Part shown: piece after piece, positions 44,340-52,824 of the stretch
Layout of the letters: every line of letters starts with the position of its first letter
How positions within the stretch are numbered: the first letter of the stretch is position 1
NCBI RefSeq assembly: GCF_013376475.1
Contig: NZ_CP045508.1
Span: forward strand, 865,501 to 929,500
Source of the DNA: Desulfolutivibrio sulfoxidireducens
GTDB lineage: Bacteria > Desulfobacterota > Desulfovibrionia > Desulfovibrionales > Desulfovibrionaceae
Reading direction: 5' to 3'
Length of the DNA stretch: 64,000 nt
Translations under genes and position numbers: made by a program
Notes under the pieces: model-generated
Told to the model about the DNA's origin: nothing
What the model saw: only the letters and a program-made list of their open reading frames with translations
The model's database searches: none

Positions 44340-45197
44340 TTAGGCCGCCAGGGCGAACAGGTTGAGGGGGCGGGCTGAGAGCAGGGCTTGGATGGCGGCC
44401 AGGGTGGCCTCGGGGTCGAGATCGAATTTTTGGAGCACCCGCCGCCAGGGAGCGTCGCAGGGGATGGCGGGGTTTTCGAGGCGCCTGACCATGGCGTCGG
44501 CGGTACACAGGGTGATGGCCTCGCGCCTGTGGGTGGGGGAGTGGGTGGGGACGTGGTGCCAGTTGACGGGTTCGGTGAGCTCGGCGGGGAGGTTCCACGA
44601 TTTGAGGACCATGGCCCCGATCAGGCCGTGGTCCAGGCCCCAGTACCGTTCCTCGGCCGGATGGTAAAGGATGTTTTCGGCGGCGCACAGGGATTCGATG
44701 GCCAGCCAGTCGTCGGGCCGATGCTGGGCGGTGAGGAGCTTGCCGAGGTCGTGGAGCACGCCGGCGGTGAAGAGGTTGTCGGCGTCGGCGACGCCGAGAA
44801 GGGGGGAGAGCTCCTTGGCGGTCAGGCCCACGGCGAGCTGGTGCTCGAAATAGGCCGGGACGTCGAAGGCGGGGGGCAGTTTGTGGGAGGCGGCCAGGTG
44901 TTTGACGCCAAGGGCCAGAACCAGGGTGCGGATCTCGTTGAGCCCAAGGACGGTGACGGCCCGGTGGACAGTGCGGACCTCGGATTGCAGGCCGTAGAAG
45001 GCGGAGTTGGCCATGGTCAGGATCTTGGCCGTAAGTCCCTGGTCCTTGGCCAGGGTGTCGGCGATGTCCCCGGGGGGGGCCATGGACCCCTCGCCGGTCA
45101 GGGTGAAGAGTTTCTCCAGAAGAATGGGCGAGAAGGGGAGATCGAGCCTCAGGGACGGAAGGTCGAGAAGAAAGCGTTGTCCGCGTTCGTGGTTCAT
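44340..45197 (-). CDS. HDOD-domain signalling protein
   Basis: A 285-residue protein with an HDOD domain (about residues 15-215), a degenerate relative of HD phosphohydrolases used in bacterial signalling. LTAKILTMANSAFYGL and AVTVLGLNEIRTLVLALG are classic HDOD stretches; LFTAGVLHDLGKLL keeps an HD pair and LDHGLIGAMVLKSWNLP follows. Catalysis is not expected in general for HDOD, though the HD pair here is intact. The ATG at 45195-45197 has GGAG upstream. It lies 26 bases behind the TPR gene and is probably co-transcribed with it. Confidence 0.88.
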   Translation of the reverse strand: MNHERGQRFLLDLPSLRLDLPFSPILLEKLFTLTGEGSMAPPGDIADTLAKDQGLTAKILTMANSAFYGLQSEVRTVHRAVTVLGLNEIRTLVLALGVKHLAASHKLPPAFDVPAYFEHQLAVGLTAKELSPLLGVADADNLFTAGVLHDLGKLLTAQHRPDDWLAIESLCAAENILYHPAEERYWGLDHGLIGAMVLKSWNLPAELTEPVNWHHVPTHSPTHRREAITLCTADAMVRRLENPAIPCDAPWRRVLQKFDLDPEATLAAIQALLSARPLNLFALAA

Positions 45198-45223
45198 GCT
45201 TTCTCCAGGGGTTCGCCGGGGGG

Positions 45224-46129
45224 TCAGGGTTGCGCGCTCTCCGGCGGGGTTTTTCCAGGGCCTTCGCCGTGGCCTGTGGGCTGTTGTGTCGGCTCCTCCG
45301 GCGAGGGACGGGCGTGGGGCGCGGCCTGACCCGGAAGGAGCTGTCTTTCCGTCAGATAGGCAAGAAATTTTTTCGCGGCGACGAGGTCGGGATTGATGTC
45401 CAGGGCTTTTTTGAGATATTCGAAACACATTTCCATGTCTTTTTTCTCAAAAAAGGCCCTGGCGATGTTGTAGTGCAGGTTCTCATCGGCGTCGGCCAGG
45501 GTTTCGGCCCGCTTGTAGTAGTCCAGGGCCTGGTCGAGCATCTTGTTCTTGCGCAGATTGATGCCGAATTCATTGAAAAGGTGTTTGTGCTCCTGGTCGA
45601 AGGCCGCGTCCAGGCGCACCAGGCGCTCGAAGATGTCCTGGGCCTTGTTGGCCTCGCCCCGGTCCAGATAGGTCAGCCCCAGGCCGAAATTGGCCCGGAC
45701 GTTCTCCTCGTCCACGGCCAGGGCCTGCCCGAATTCGAGCTCGGCGCTGAATATTTCGCCTTTGCGCCGATGGGTCTCCCCCTTGACGATGGTCATGTTG
45801 AGCTCGCGCATCTTGGGGTAGACCGTGGAGACGTAGAATTCCGGCTCGGGCGCGAATTTTTCCAGAAGCTCTTCCATGGTTATCTTGCGTTTCGGGCCGG
45901 TGGGGATGTAATTCTTGTTCAGGGGCTGGATGTCGAGAAGCTTGTCGCCTCTTTCCTCGACGAACCAGTACATCTTCTGGATGGTCTTGCGGGTGGTGGT
46001 GCCGGTGCCGACGCGCTGGATGGACTGGGTGGAAAAGACCCCCTTGATCCGGTCGTGAGGCTTGCCGGAGGACGGGGCGGCACCCTTGGGCGGCGTGTGG
46101 AGAGGGTGGCGATCGTCCGTTTCGGCCAT
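45224..46129 (-). CDS. Tetratricopeptide-repeat protein, paralogue of 15391-16152
   Basis: A 301-residue protein. The N-terminal domain (about residues 30-110, SIQRVGTGTTTRKTIQKMYW and PLNKNYIPTGPKR) and the four to five TPR units, including HKHLFNEFGINLRKNKMLDQ, align with the shorter protein at 15391-16152. The C-terminus is a proline/glutamate-rich tail. No signal peptide. The start ATG at 46129 follows AGGAAC. It is placed between gmk and the HDOD gene, all on one strand with small gaps, suggesting one transcription unit. Molecular role unknown; TPRs imply a scaffold. Confidence 0.85.
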   Translation of the reverse strand: MAETDDRHPLHTPPKGAAPSSGKPHDRIKGVFSTQSIQRVGTGTTTRKTIQKMYWFVEERGDKLLDIQPLNKNYIPTGPKRKITMEELLEKFAPEPEFYVSTVYPKMRELNMTIVKGETHRRKGEIFSAELEFGQALAVDEENVRANFGLGLTYLDRGEANKAQDIFERLVRLDAAFDQEHKHLFNEFGINLRKNKMLDQALDYYKRAETLADADENLHYNIARAFFEKKDMEMCFEYLKKALDINPDLVAAKKFLAYLTERQLLPGQAAPHARPSPEEPTQQPTGHGEGPGKTPPESAQP

Positions 46130-46270
46130 GTCCAGGTTCCTCTTCCCTGTCGTCAATGCGTTCGCGAAGGACTCTTGCATCTCATATATAAAAAAAAATC
46201 CGCAATTGGAAAGGCTTTTTTGCATTGGCCCACAAGGCGCGGCGATGCCCACGGGAGTCGGGCGGGGGGA

Positions 46271-46909
46271 TCAATCGAACTGGGCCAAAAGCTCCTCCAC
46301 CAGGCCGGGAAAAAGCCTTGGGCGGGCGCGCGCGGCCAGGTAGACGGCGCGCAAGTGGTCCGTCGCCCGGTCAAGGTCGTCGTTGACCACCCAAAAATCG
46401 AACCGGCCGGCCTGGGATATCTCCCCGGCGGCGTTTTTCAGGCGCTTAGCCAGGGTCTCGGGGGATTCCGTGCCCCGGCCGCCCAGGCGTCTGGCCAGTT
46501 CGGCCCGCGAGGGCGGCAGGATGAACACGTAGGTTCCCTCCTCGAAGACCTGGCGCAACTGGTCCGCCCCGGCCACGTCGATGTCGAAAAGCACGTCCTT
46601 GCCCGAGGACAGAAGATCGATCACCGGTCTCATGGGCGTGCCGTAGAAATTGCCGTGCACCCTGGCCCATTCGGCGAAGTGTCCGGTGTCGCGCAGCCGG
46701 AGGAATGCCTCCTCGGACAGGAAGTGGTAGTCGCGGCCGTCCACCTCCCCGGGGCGCGGGGCCCGGGTGGTGGCGGACACGGAATAGGTCAGTTCCGGGA
46801 ATTCCTTGCGCAGGGCCGCAAGCAGGGTGGACTTGCCCGCGCCCGAGGGCGCGCTGACCACGAAAAGCAGTCCCAGCCGCCTCATGTCGTGTCTTCGAGA
46901 TCCGTACAT
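46271..46909 (-). CDS. gmk: Guanylate kinase
   Basis: A 212-residue kinase converting GMP to GDP with ATP. The P-loop VSAPSGAGKST, the GMP-binding SVSATTRAPRPGEVDGRDYHF and the DIDVAGADQLR segment identify Gmk. Two starts are possible, ATG 46909 and ATG 46885, neither with a strong ribosome site; the longer is given. It follows remA after 77 bases. Gmk beside remA and yicC is a widely conserved gene order. Confidence 0.95.
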   Translation of the reverse strand: MYGSRRHDMRRLGLLFVVSAPSGAGKSTLLAALRKEFPELTYSVSATTRAPRPGEVDGRDYHFLSEEAFLRLRDTGHFAEWARVHGNFYGTPMRPVIDLLSSGKDVLFDIDVAGADQLRQVFEEGTYVFILPPSRAELARRLGGRGTESPETLAKRLKNAAGEISQAGRFDFWVVNDDLDRATDHLRAVYLAARARPRLFPGLVEELLAQFD

Positions 46910-46951
46910 AGGTATTTTGGTGGCAATATGTTGAAATTGTTAGTTTTTATT

Positions 46952-46986
46952 AAAAAATACCAGCGTATTTTTGAAGGTGCGCGCTC
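46952..46986. repeat. Short AT-rich element, second copy
   Basis: AAAAAATACC-AGCG-TATTTTT with the following GA.GG..CGC matches 13647-13680. On the minus strand AAAAATAC and GTATTTTT form a hairpin followed by T, possibly a weak terminator for remA. Confidence 0.35.
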
Positions 46987-47250
46987 CTAGCCGTCATCGG
47001 AATCGTCCTCCTGGAGGAAACGCTGGCCGATGGTCTCGGCCTGGATGCCCGAGAGCACCACGTGGTTGGAGTCGGTGATGATGATGGACCGGGTCTTGCG
47101 GCCTTGGGTGGCGTCCACCAGACGGTTGTCGCCCCGGGCATCCTCGCGCAGGCGGCGCATGGGCGAGGAGGTCGGGTTGACGATGGCCACCACCCGCGAG
47201 GACACCACGTAATTGCCGAATCCGATGTTGAGCAGGGCGGTCTTCGCCAT
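46987..47250 (-). CDS. remA: RemA-like DUF370 regulator
   Basis: An 87-residue protein of the RemA family (DUF370). [23 protein letters not shown] and [17 protein letters not shown] are diagnostic. In Bacillus RemA is a DNA-binding activator of biofilm genes; in other phyla its role is less clear. The ATG at 47248-47250 has AAGGAG. It lies between yicC and gmk. A regulatory protein is the best reading, but its targets here are unknown. Confidence 0.92.
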   Translation of the reverse strand: MAKTALLNIGFGNYVVSSRVVAIVNPTSSPMRRLREDARGDNRLVDATQGRKTRSIIITDSNHVVLSGIQAETIGQRFLQEDDSDDG

Positions 47251-47281
47251 GGACGCTCCTTTTGGGCCTCGGGCCGCGCGG

Positions 47282-48163
47282 CTATTCGAGGTTTTGCACC
47301 TGTTCGCGGCACTTTTCCAGCTCGGCCTTGAAATCCACCACAATTCGGCTGATGTCCATGTTCTGGGCCTTGTTGCCGCAGGTGTTGATCTCCCGGAAGG
47401 TCTCCTGGATGAGGAAGTCCAGCTTCTTGCCCATCTCCCCGCCGTCGGTCAAAAGCCGGCGCAGACGTTCCAGGTGGCCGCAAAGCCGGGAAAGCTCCTC
47501 GGACACGTCCAGGCGGTCGGCTAAAATGGCCGCCTCCTGAAGCAGGCGTTCCTCGGAGGCCTCGGCCCCGGCCTTGTCCATGACCGTGCGCAGGCGGGTC
47601 AAAAGGGCCTCGGTCTTTTCCCGTTTCACGTCCGGGGCCTGCCGGAAAAGCTCCTCGCGCCAGGCGTCCAGGCGGGAAAGCCGGGCCAGGATGTCCCTGG
47701 CCGTGGATTCCCCCTCCCGGGAGCGGGACGAGGCGAAGTCGGCCAGGGCCGCGCGCAGGCCCTGGGTCAGGGACTCCACCAGGCCGGGGTCGGGTTCGTC
47801 CAGGTCCTCCTGCCACAGGGCGGTCACGGACAACAGCCGGTTGACGTCGGGGGAAAACGGCGCGTCGAGCTCCCCGGCCAGGTCCGCAAGCTGGCCGAGC
47901 ATGGCCAGGGCCACGGGACGGTTGAGCGAGATGTGCTGGATCTCGGGCCGGGGGGACTGGAAATGCAGGTGGATCTCGATGCGGCCCCGGGTGGCGTATT
48001 CGCGGACCACCTTTTCGAGTTGGGTCTCCCGGCAGCGCAGAAACAGGGGCAGCCGCCACTTGAGGTCCAGAAAGCGGCTGTTGATGCCGCGAATTTCCCA
48101 GGTCTGGGTGAAGGCGTCGTTTTCCAGGCGGCTGCGGCCGTAGCCGGTCATGCTTTTGGGCAT
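47282..48163 (-). CDS. yicC: YicC/YloC-family endoribonuclease
   Basis: A 293-residue protein beginning [11 protein letters not shown] and ending with the conserved [20 protein letters not shown] block, both typical of YicC. Members degrade or bind RNA (YicC helps turn over certain small RNAs in E. coli; YloC is a B. subtilis relative). The ATG at 48161-48163 lies inside the preceding gene, overlapping it by 16 bases. Next to remA and gmk as in many bacteria. Confidence 0.93.
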   Translation of the reverse strand: MPKSMTGYGRSRLENDAFTQTWEIRGINSRFLDLKWRLPLFLRCRETQLEKVVREYATRGRIEIHLHFQSPRPEIQHISLNRPVALAMLGQLADLAGELDAPFSPDVNRLLSVTALWQEDLDEPDPGLVESLTQGLRAALADFASSRSREGESTARDILARLSRLDAWREELFRQAPDVKREKTEALLTRLRTVMDKAGAEASEERLLQEAAILADRLDVSEELSRLCGHLERLRRLLTDGGEMGKKLDFLIQETFREINTCGNKAQNMDISRIVVDFKAELEKCREQVQNLE

Positions 48164-48732
48164 CGTGTCGTGTCCTTGGGGGAGGGGGTTGGGGATGAAC
48201 CGGCGATTTCCGGACATTGGCGGTACCTTTCGCGCAGAACCGAAAGTTCCGCTTGCAGGGCCTGCGAGCGGTAGTCCGGAAACGTCCAGGGCAGGATTTG
48301 CCAGGACCCTTTTTGAAAGACAAGGGTCAGGTCGGCGAAAATGCCGTCCTTTAGATAGATGCGGTGTCCGAAATTCTTGCCCGTGGCCAGGACCAGCCGT
48401 TCCTGGGTCAGCAGGCCGGGGTCGAGGTTTGCCAGGCGACGGCCGTCCGGGCGGGAAAAGGCCGCCTCCAGGGCGTTGGTGGCCAGCTTGAGCCCGGCCA
48501 GGGCGTCCTGGGGGACCAGCCGGGAGAACCCGAGCACGCGGCGGAAGATGGGCCTGCCCAGTTCCCGGTCGTAATAGGTGGTGAAGTCGAAGGGCAAAAG
48601 ATCCGAGACGCGGCACGGCGGGCCGAAAAGGGATTCGAGCTCGGGGAGAAGGCGCGGCCAGACCGCCTCGAACGAGGCGCTGAGGACCGACAGCACGGCC
48701 ATGGCCGGACACGGCTCGACCGGGATGCTCAT
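48148..48732 (-). CDS. DUF4416-family protein
   Basis: A 194-residue protein of unknown function seen in Deltaproteobacteria and relatives. Characteristic stretches are LLPFDFTTYYDRELGRPIFR, LANLDPGLLTQERLVLATGK and HRIYLKDGIFADLTL. The start ATG (48730-48732) overlaps the mtaB stop by four bases (ATGA) and its end overlaps yicC by 16 bases, so it is translated in step with both. Consistent placement beside RNA-processing genes suggests, but does not prove, a role in RNA metabolism. Confidence 0.85.
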   Translation of the reverse strand: MSIPVEPCPAMAVLSVLSASFEAVWPRLLPELESLFGPPCRVSDLLPFDFTTYYDRELGRPIFRRVLGFSRLVPQDALAGLKLATNALEAAFSRPDGRRLANLDPGLLTQERLVLATGKNFGHRIYLKDGIFADLTLVFQKGSWQILPWTFPDYRSQALQAELSVLRERYRQCPEIAGSSPTPSPKDTTRCPKA

Positions 48733-50087
48733 GTCTTTTCCCCTTTGCCCGGGGAGGGGGCGCGGACCACAAGGCGCGTTCCCTCGGCGGCCGCGGGCGC
48801 GGCCGGGACCAGGTCGCGAACCCGGATGTCGCCAGGAACCGGATCGTCCAGCCGGCATTCCAGATAGTATTCGCACACGCCGTGGGCCGGGTGGAGCGTT
48901 TCGGCCACGAAGGACACCCTGGCCAGCCCGGCCACGCGTCGGGCGAAGGCGGCCTTGCGTTCGGCCGCCAGTTCGCGAAGCGCCCTGGCGCGTTTTTTTT
49001 TCGCCTCGGCTGGGAGGTGGCCGGGCAGGGTGGCCGCGCGCGTTCCCGGACGTCGGGAATAGGGAAACACGTGGGCGTAGGTCAGGGGCAGTCTCGCGCA
49101 AAACTCCAAAGTGGCCCGGAACGCGGCCTCGGATTCACCAGGAAATCCGGTCAAAAGGTCCACGCCCAGGGCCATGGCCGGCCAGACGCGGCCAAGGGCG
49201 GAAACGAAATCCGCAATCCGTCCGGGCTGGTAATGGCCCCGGCCCATGGCCGCAAGCACCCCCGGATCGGCGCTTTGCAGGGACACGTGCAGGTGCGGGC
49301 ACACGGCGGCCCCGCCGGCCAGGATGTCCAGGGCCTTTTGGGTGAGCATGCCCGGGTCCAGGGAGCTCAGGCGCAGCCGGACCCGGCCGGGGTGGGAGGC
49401 GGCCAGGGCGCGTTCCAGGGCGGACAAAAGGTCCCAGAAGTCAGGGGCGCCCGGCAGGTCGCGGCCATAGTGCCCGAGGTTGATGCCGCTTATGACGATT
49501 TCCCGGAACCCGGCCTGGGCCAGGCGTCGGGCCTCGGACGTGACCGCCTCGACGGGGCGGGAGCGGGACGGCCCCCTGGCCCGGGGCACGATGCAATAGG
49601 TACAGCCGTGGGAGCAGCCGTCCTGGACCTTGAGCACGGCCCTGGCCCGGGGGAAGTCCGAGATCCCGGGATCGGGCGGGCCGGGGGGCGGGGGGGAATC
49701 GGTTCGACCCGAGTCGGGGCTCGGGCGGGCCGTGGGCGCGCCCGCATCCTCCCCCGAGGCGATCCGGGCGGCCAGTGCGGCAATGCCCGGCTCGGCGTCG
49801 AGGTCCGCAAGGCCGGCAAGAAAATCCGGCACGGCCCGCACGGCGCACCCGGCGGCCACGACCCGGGCCTGGGGATGGTCGCGGCGAAACCCGGCGGCCA
49901 GACCGCGGGATTCCGAGGCGGCCCGGGCGGTCACGGCGCAGGTGTTGACCACGATGAGGCCGGCCCGGCCAGGGGACGCGACCTCGGCGTATCCCCGCGA
50001 ACACAGGGCCTCGCGCAGGGCCTGGGCGTCATAGGCGTTGACCTTGCATCCCAGGGTGTACAGGAAAAACGTCTTTGCGCCGTCCAT
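48729..50087 (-). CDS. mtaB: tRNA t6A37 methylthiotransferase MtaB-like
   Basis: A 452-residue radical-SAM enzyme that adds a methylthio group to t6A37 of tRNAs decoding ANN codons. The N-terminal UPF0004 domain supplies cluster cysteines (TLGCKVN, NTCAVT, AAGCAVR) and the radical-SAM domain has CSHGCTYC. LGVDLLTGFPGESEAAF and HVFPYSRRPGT are also conserved. The C-terminal TRAM-like part is short. A proline-rich linker of about 30 residues (near 115-145) is inserted between the first two domains. It heads a run of overlapping genes: mtaB, DUF4416, yicC, remA, gmk. Confidence 0.92.
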   Translation of the reverse strand: MDGAKTFFLYTLGCKVNAYDAQALREALCSRGYAEVASPGRAGLIVVNTCAVTARAASESRGLAAGFRRDHPQARVVAAGCAVRAVPDFLAGLADLDAEPGIAALAARIASGEDAGAPTARPSPDSGRTDSPPPPGPPDPGISDFPRARAVLKVQDGCSHGCTYCIVPRARGPSRSRPVEAVTSEARRLAQAGFREIVISGINLGHYGRDLPGAPDFWDLLSALERALAASHPGRVRLRLSSLDPGMLTQKALDILAGGAAVCPHLHVSLQSADPGVLAAMGRGHYQPGRIADFVSALGRVWPAMALGVDLLTGFPGESEAAFRATLEFCARLPLTYAHVFPYSRRPGTRAATLPGHLPAEAKKKRARALRELAAERKAAFARRVAGLARVSFVAETLHPAHGVCEYYLECRLDDPVPGDIRVRDLVPAAPAAAEGTRLVVRAPSPGKGEKT

Positions 50088-50211
50088 GGTCCCGGGCGCT
50101 TACCACCAAGCCGAGGGAAGGTCCATGCCGGCGCGGTCGGCCGGGGGATGGCGCCGGAACGGGAGTTGCTCCTGTCTCGCCAGGGGGAAAAAACTTCCCC
50201 GGGAGGCGGCC

Positions 50212-50364
50212 ATGCGCGGATATGTGATGCGGCTCTTCGACCTTGTGGTGTTCGGATCCTTCGCGGTCTTTCTGGCCTCGCTGGCCTGGAGCATTCCGGC
50301 CGACGCCAGACTGCGGCTTTTATACAAGGCGGTTGAGTTGGTTCGAAACTCGGGTGGATTTTAA
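50212..50364 (+). CDS. 50-residue membrane protein
   Basis: A short gene with a strong ribosome site (GGGAGG, five bases before the ATG). The peptide starts MRGYVMRLFDLVVFGSF and has one transmembrane helix (about residues 7-27), then a short charged tail. No family is recognised. It is divergent from mtaB and is preceded by its own 120-base upstream region. Confidence 0.55.
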   Translation: MRGYVMRLFDLVVFGSFAVFLASLAWSIPADARLRLLYKAVELVRNSGGF

Positions 50365-50469
50365 AAATCGTCCTGGATAAGGGAATATGTCCTGAAAAAA
50401 GGACTAGGATGTATCATTTCAGGGACCGACTCTGTCCAGAAAAGTTTTCATAAAATTTAACGCATTGGT

Positions 50470-51390
50470 ATGTCATATGATTTTTATATTTATGCGGATG
50501 GTGCGATTTTTGTAGAAGAGGGAGGCATGCCTCTCTCCAATGAGTTGTTCAGAACGTCGCGGCCACGTCCAGGCTTCCTGGCGCCCCGGAATAGGGGTCA
50601 GGGCGCTCTCCCCTGTTTTTTTCATGGAACTCCGGTCAGTTGTCGTCCGGTCTTGGACGTGCGCACCGGCGGCGTGGCCGGCGTGAGCGCGGCCCCGGCC
50701 TGGACCGAGCCGGTCGGAGGCACGCTGTATCCCACAGGACCCTCCCTTTTTCCGGAACCGGGCGACGGCATGCCCCGTGGCGGACTGCCTCTGGGGGTCA
50801 TCGGATCGGTGTGCCGGGAGTTTTCGGCCTGGTCGAGGCATGGCGGAGCCCCGGGTCTGTTGTGCGTCTGCGTGGGATCGGTCCCTGAAAGGCGCGATCT
50901 GTCCCGCGCCACCAGCCTGGCGGGCGGCTTTCTGTCCAATCTGGGCATGGAACCGGACCGTTTGGCGCTTTTTTTCCTGAGCGAGGGGCTTTTGATCGAT
51001 CCCCTGGCCTCCCTGCACGCCTTCTTGAATCTCAAGCGTCTGGGCGTCAAACTGGGGGTGGATATGTGCGACATCGAAAGGCCTCCGTATCATTTTCTGG
51101 AGATGCTGCCGGTCGACTTCCTGCGTGTGGGACGCGAGGCGGATCACGGCCGCGTGGACGCCGCACGCGGCGGAGTCGATGATTTCGGGCGCGGGCTGAC
51201 GAACCTGTGCGAATTTGCTGAAAACCTGCTGATGGATGTGATCGTGACCGGGGTGGACAGCTTCGCCAAGTACCGCATGGTTTCCGGTCTGGGCTGCCGC
51301 TTCGGACAGGGAGAGTATTTTTCCGCCGTTTCGCCCTCCGGAAAGTCCCCAGGACTTTTCGCCGTAAACGGCGTCCCCTCCGGTTCCTGA
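50470..51390 (+). CDS. Degenerate EAL-domain-like protein
   Basis: A 306-residue protein. The C-terminal half (about residues 150-300) follows the EAL phosphodiesterase pattern: LALFFLSEGLLIDPLASLHAFLNLKRLGVKLGVDM, LPVDFLRVGREA, and DVIVTGVDSFAKYRMVSGLGCRFGQGEYFS, but the catalytic acids expected at VVAEGVE and at LKID are replaced, so c-di-GMP hydrolysis is unlikely; it may bind c-di-GMP or a partner. The N-terminal 140 residues are unassigned. The ATG at 50470 lacks a ribosome site; ATG 50527 sits next to GGGAGG but too close, so the start is uncertain. Confidence 0.65.
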   Translation: MSYDFYIYADGAIFVEEGGMPLSNELFRTSRPRPGFLAPRNRGQGALPCFFHGTPVSCRPVLDVRTGGVAGVSAAPAWTEPVGGTLYPTGPSLFPEPGDGMPRGGLPLGVIGSVCREFSAWSRHGGAPGLLCVCVGSVPERRDLSRATSLAGGFLSNLGMEPDRLALFFLSEGLLIDPLASLHAFLNLKRLGVKLGVDMCDIERPPYHFLEMLPVDFLRVGREADHGRVDAARGGVDDFGRGLTNLCEFAENLLMDVIVTGVDSFAKYRMVSGLGCRFGQGEYFSAVSPSGKSPGLFAVNGVPSGS

Positions 51391-51464
51391 GCCGGAGGGC
51401 TCGCGCGGAAGCGAGAAGATCCCTTGCCCTCGGATTTTTTCCCTTTCGTCGCGACGTGTCCGCG

Positions 51465-51498
51465 AAGACGGGGCGCCCTCACGCCCCGTCTTCTTTTT
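51465..51498. terminator. Bidirectional terminator between two convergent genes
   Basis: AAGACGGGGCG (51465-51475) pairs with CGCCCCGTCTT (51482-51492), loop of six, followed by CTTTTTT. It separates the EAL-like gene from the PHP gene. Confidence 0.85.
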
Positions 51499-52178
51499 TA
51501 GCCGAAGAGGGCCGAAAGCAGCGCCGTGTTCTGGTGTTCCCGGAACGAGGCGGCCTTGAGTTGGGCCACGAACTCCCCCGGGTCCCGAGAAATTTCACAG
51601 ACGTCGATCTCCGAGGCCACGGCGCCCACGGCCTGGGGAAAATGGCTGTCGGAATTGTAGATTCCGGGCAATCCGTGCCGACGCGAGGCGTTTTCGTACA
51701 AGGCGGCCCGCAGGGACCGGAAGTGGTCGCCCATGCGCTCGCATCCCGCCCTCAGGATGTTGATGGAGGCGTGCTCCACGGCGTCCGCGTACTCGAGCAA
51801 CATGTTTATGGCCGCGTCGCACCGCTCGGTGTAGCGGAAGGGATGGGCCAGAAAGACGAAAGACTCCCCGCGAACTCCGGCCAGGGCCTTTTCCACCTTC
51901 GCAAAGGGCGTACCCGGGGGAAACTCCCGCGTGACGCCAGGGGAGATGACCACCAGATCGTAGCCTTCGGCCACTGAGATTTCCATGCCCCGATGGAGGA
52001 TCAACCCGGGGTGGCCGCGTTGCAGGATGGCCAGATCGCGGACGTCCCACAGGCGATGGTGTTCGGTAAAGACCAGGCCGTGAAGTCCTCGTCTCGCGGC
52101 GAGAGTGCAGGCCTCTGAAGGGTCGAGCGTGGAACATGAGGAATAGTTTCGGGTATGGAGATGGCAATCGAGCAACAT
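51498..52178 (-). CDS. PHP-domain phosphoesterase-like protein
   Basis: A 226-residue protein of the PHP superfamily. Metal-ligand motifs are LDCHLHTRNYSSCS, VFTEHHRLWDV, HRGMEIS, AHPFRY and YNSDSH. Such enzymes hydrolyse phosphoesters (histidinol-phosphate, nucleotides, or RNA ends); the substrate cannot be read here. The ATG (52176-52178) has AAAGGA upstream. It is divergent from the mucR-like gene, so both may share control. Confidence 0.85.
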   Translation of the reverse strand: MLLDCHLHTRNYSSCSTLDPSEACTLAARRGLHGLVFTEHHRLWDVRDLAILQRGHPGLILHRGMEISVAEGYDLVVISPGVTREFPPGTPFAKVEKALAGVRGESFVFLAHPFRYTERCDAAINMLLEYADAVEHASINILRAGCERMGDHFRSLRAALYENASRRHGLPGIYNSDSHFPQAVGAVASEIDVCEISRDPGEFVAQLKAASFREHQNTALLSALFG

Positions 52179-52342
52179 TTCACAAAGTCCTTTCAGAGAC
52201 AGTGTTGAATATTCCCTCTCAAGTTTCAGACTCCGGACATTTTTTGTCAATTGCATATTGAAAAAGCAGTCAAGAAGCAGTAGAGGACGCCCAGGTGTGA
52301 GTTGAAGAAGAGGTTTTAGAATTCTTACGAGAGGAGACGGCA

Positions 52343-52744
52343 ATGGATGATTATCTGAAGGAAGCGTTGGAAATAGTGAAGGCCCAGGCCAGCGTGCGCA
52401 CTATGGTCGAGGAGGAGATCGCCTCCATGGTACGCCGTCTGGCCGACAGCATCAGGAACATCGCCGAGGGCGTGGCCCCGGTCGGTGAGCCCGGCGTGGC
52501 GGCCGCCAGCGATCCGAAAAAGGCTGTCCGGGAAAAAAGCATCATCTGCCTGGAGTCCGGGAAGTCGTTCAAGATTCTGACCAAGAAGCATCTGGGCAAG
52601 TTCGGGCTGACCCCGGATGAGTACCGGGCCAAGTGGGGCTATCCCAAGAACATGCCCCTGGTGTGCAAGGAACTGCAGCGGGAGCGCCGCAAGAAGATGA
52701 AGGACATGCGGCTTTGGGAAAAAAGGATCAAGAAAGAGGCCTAG
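52343..52744 (+). CDS. MucR/Ros-family transcriptional regulator with degenerate zinc site
   Basis: A 133-residue DNA-binding protein. The C-terminal part reads CLESGKSFKILTKKHL and FGLTPDEYRAKWGYP, the hallmark of MucR/Ros regulators. The usual zinc ligands (CxxD/C and two His) are incomplete: Ser replaces the second ligand and only one His remains, so folding probably does not depend on zinc, as in some rhizobial homologues. The N-terminal helix-rich part should mediate oligomers. Ribosome site GAGGAGAC precedes the ATG. MucR proteins often silence horizontally acquired or surface genes. Confidence 0.85.
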   Translation: MDDYLKEALEIVKAQASVRTMVEEEIASMVRRLADSIRNIAEGVAPVGEPGVAAASDPKKAVREKSIICLESGKSFKILTKKHLGKFGLTPDEYRAKWGYPKNMPLVCKELQRERRKKMKDMRLWEKRIKKEA

Positions 52745-52781
52745 CGCCGCGTGCGGCCTGGCCGTTGTTTCACGACACCTC

Positions 52782-52814
52782 AAGCCCGGATACGCGTCCG
52801 GGCTTTGTCGTTTT
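52782..52814. terminator. Terminator between mucR-like gene and purE
   Basis: AAGCCCGGA (52782-52790) and TCCGGGCTT (52797-52805), loop TACGCG, then TGTCGTTTT. Confidence 0.75.
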
Positions 52815-52824
52815 CAGGGACCGG

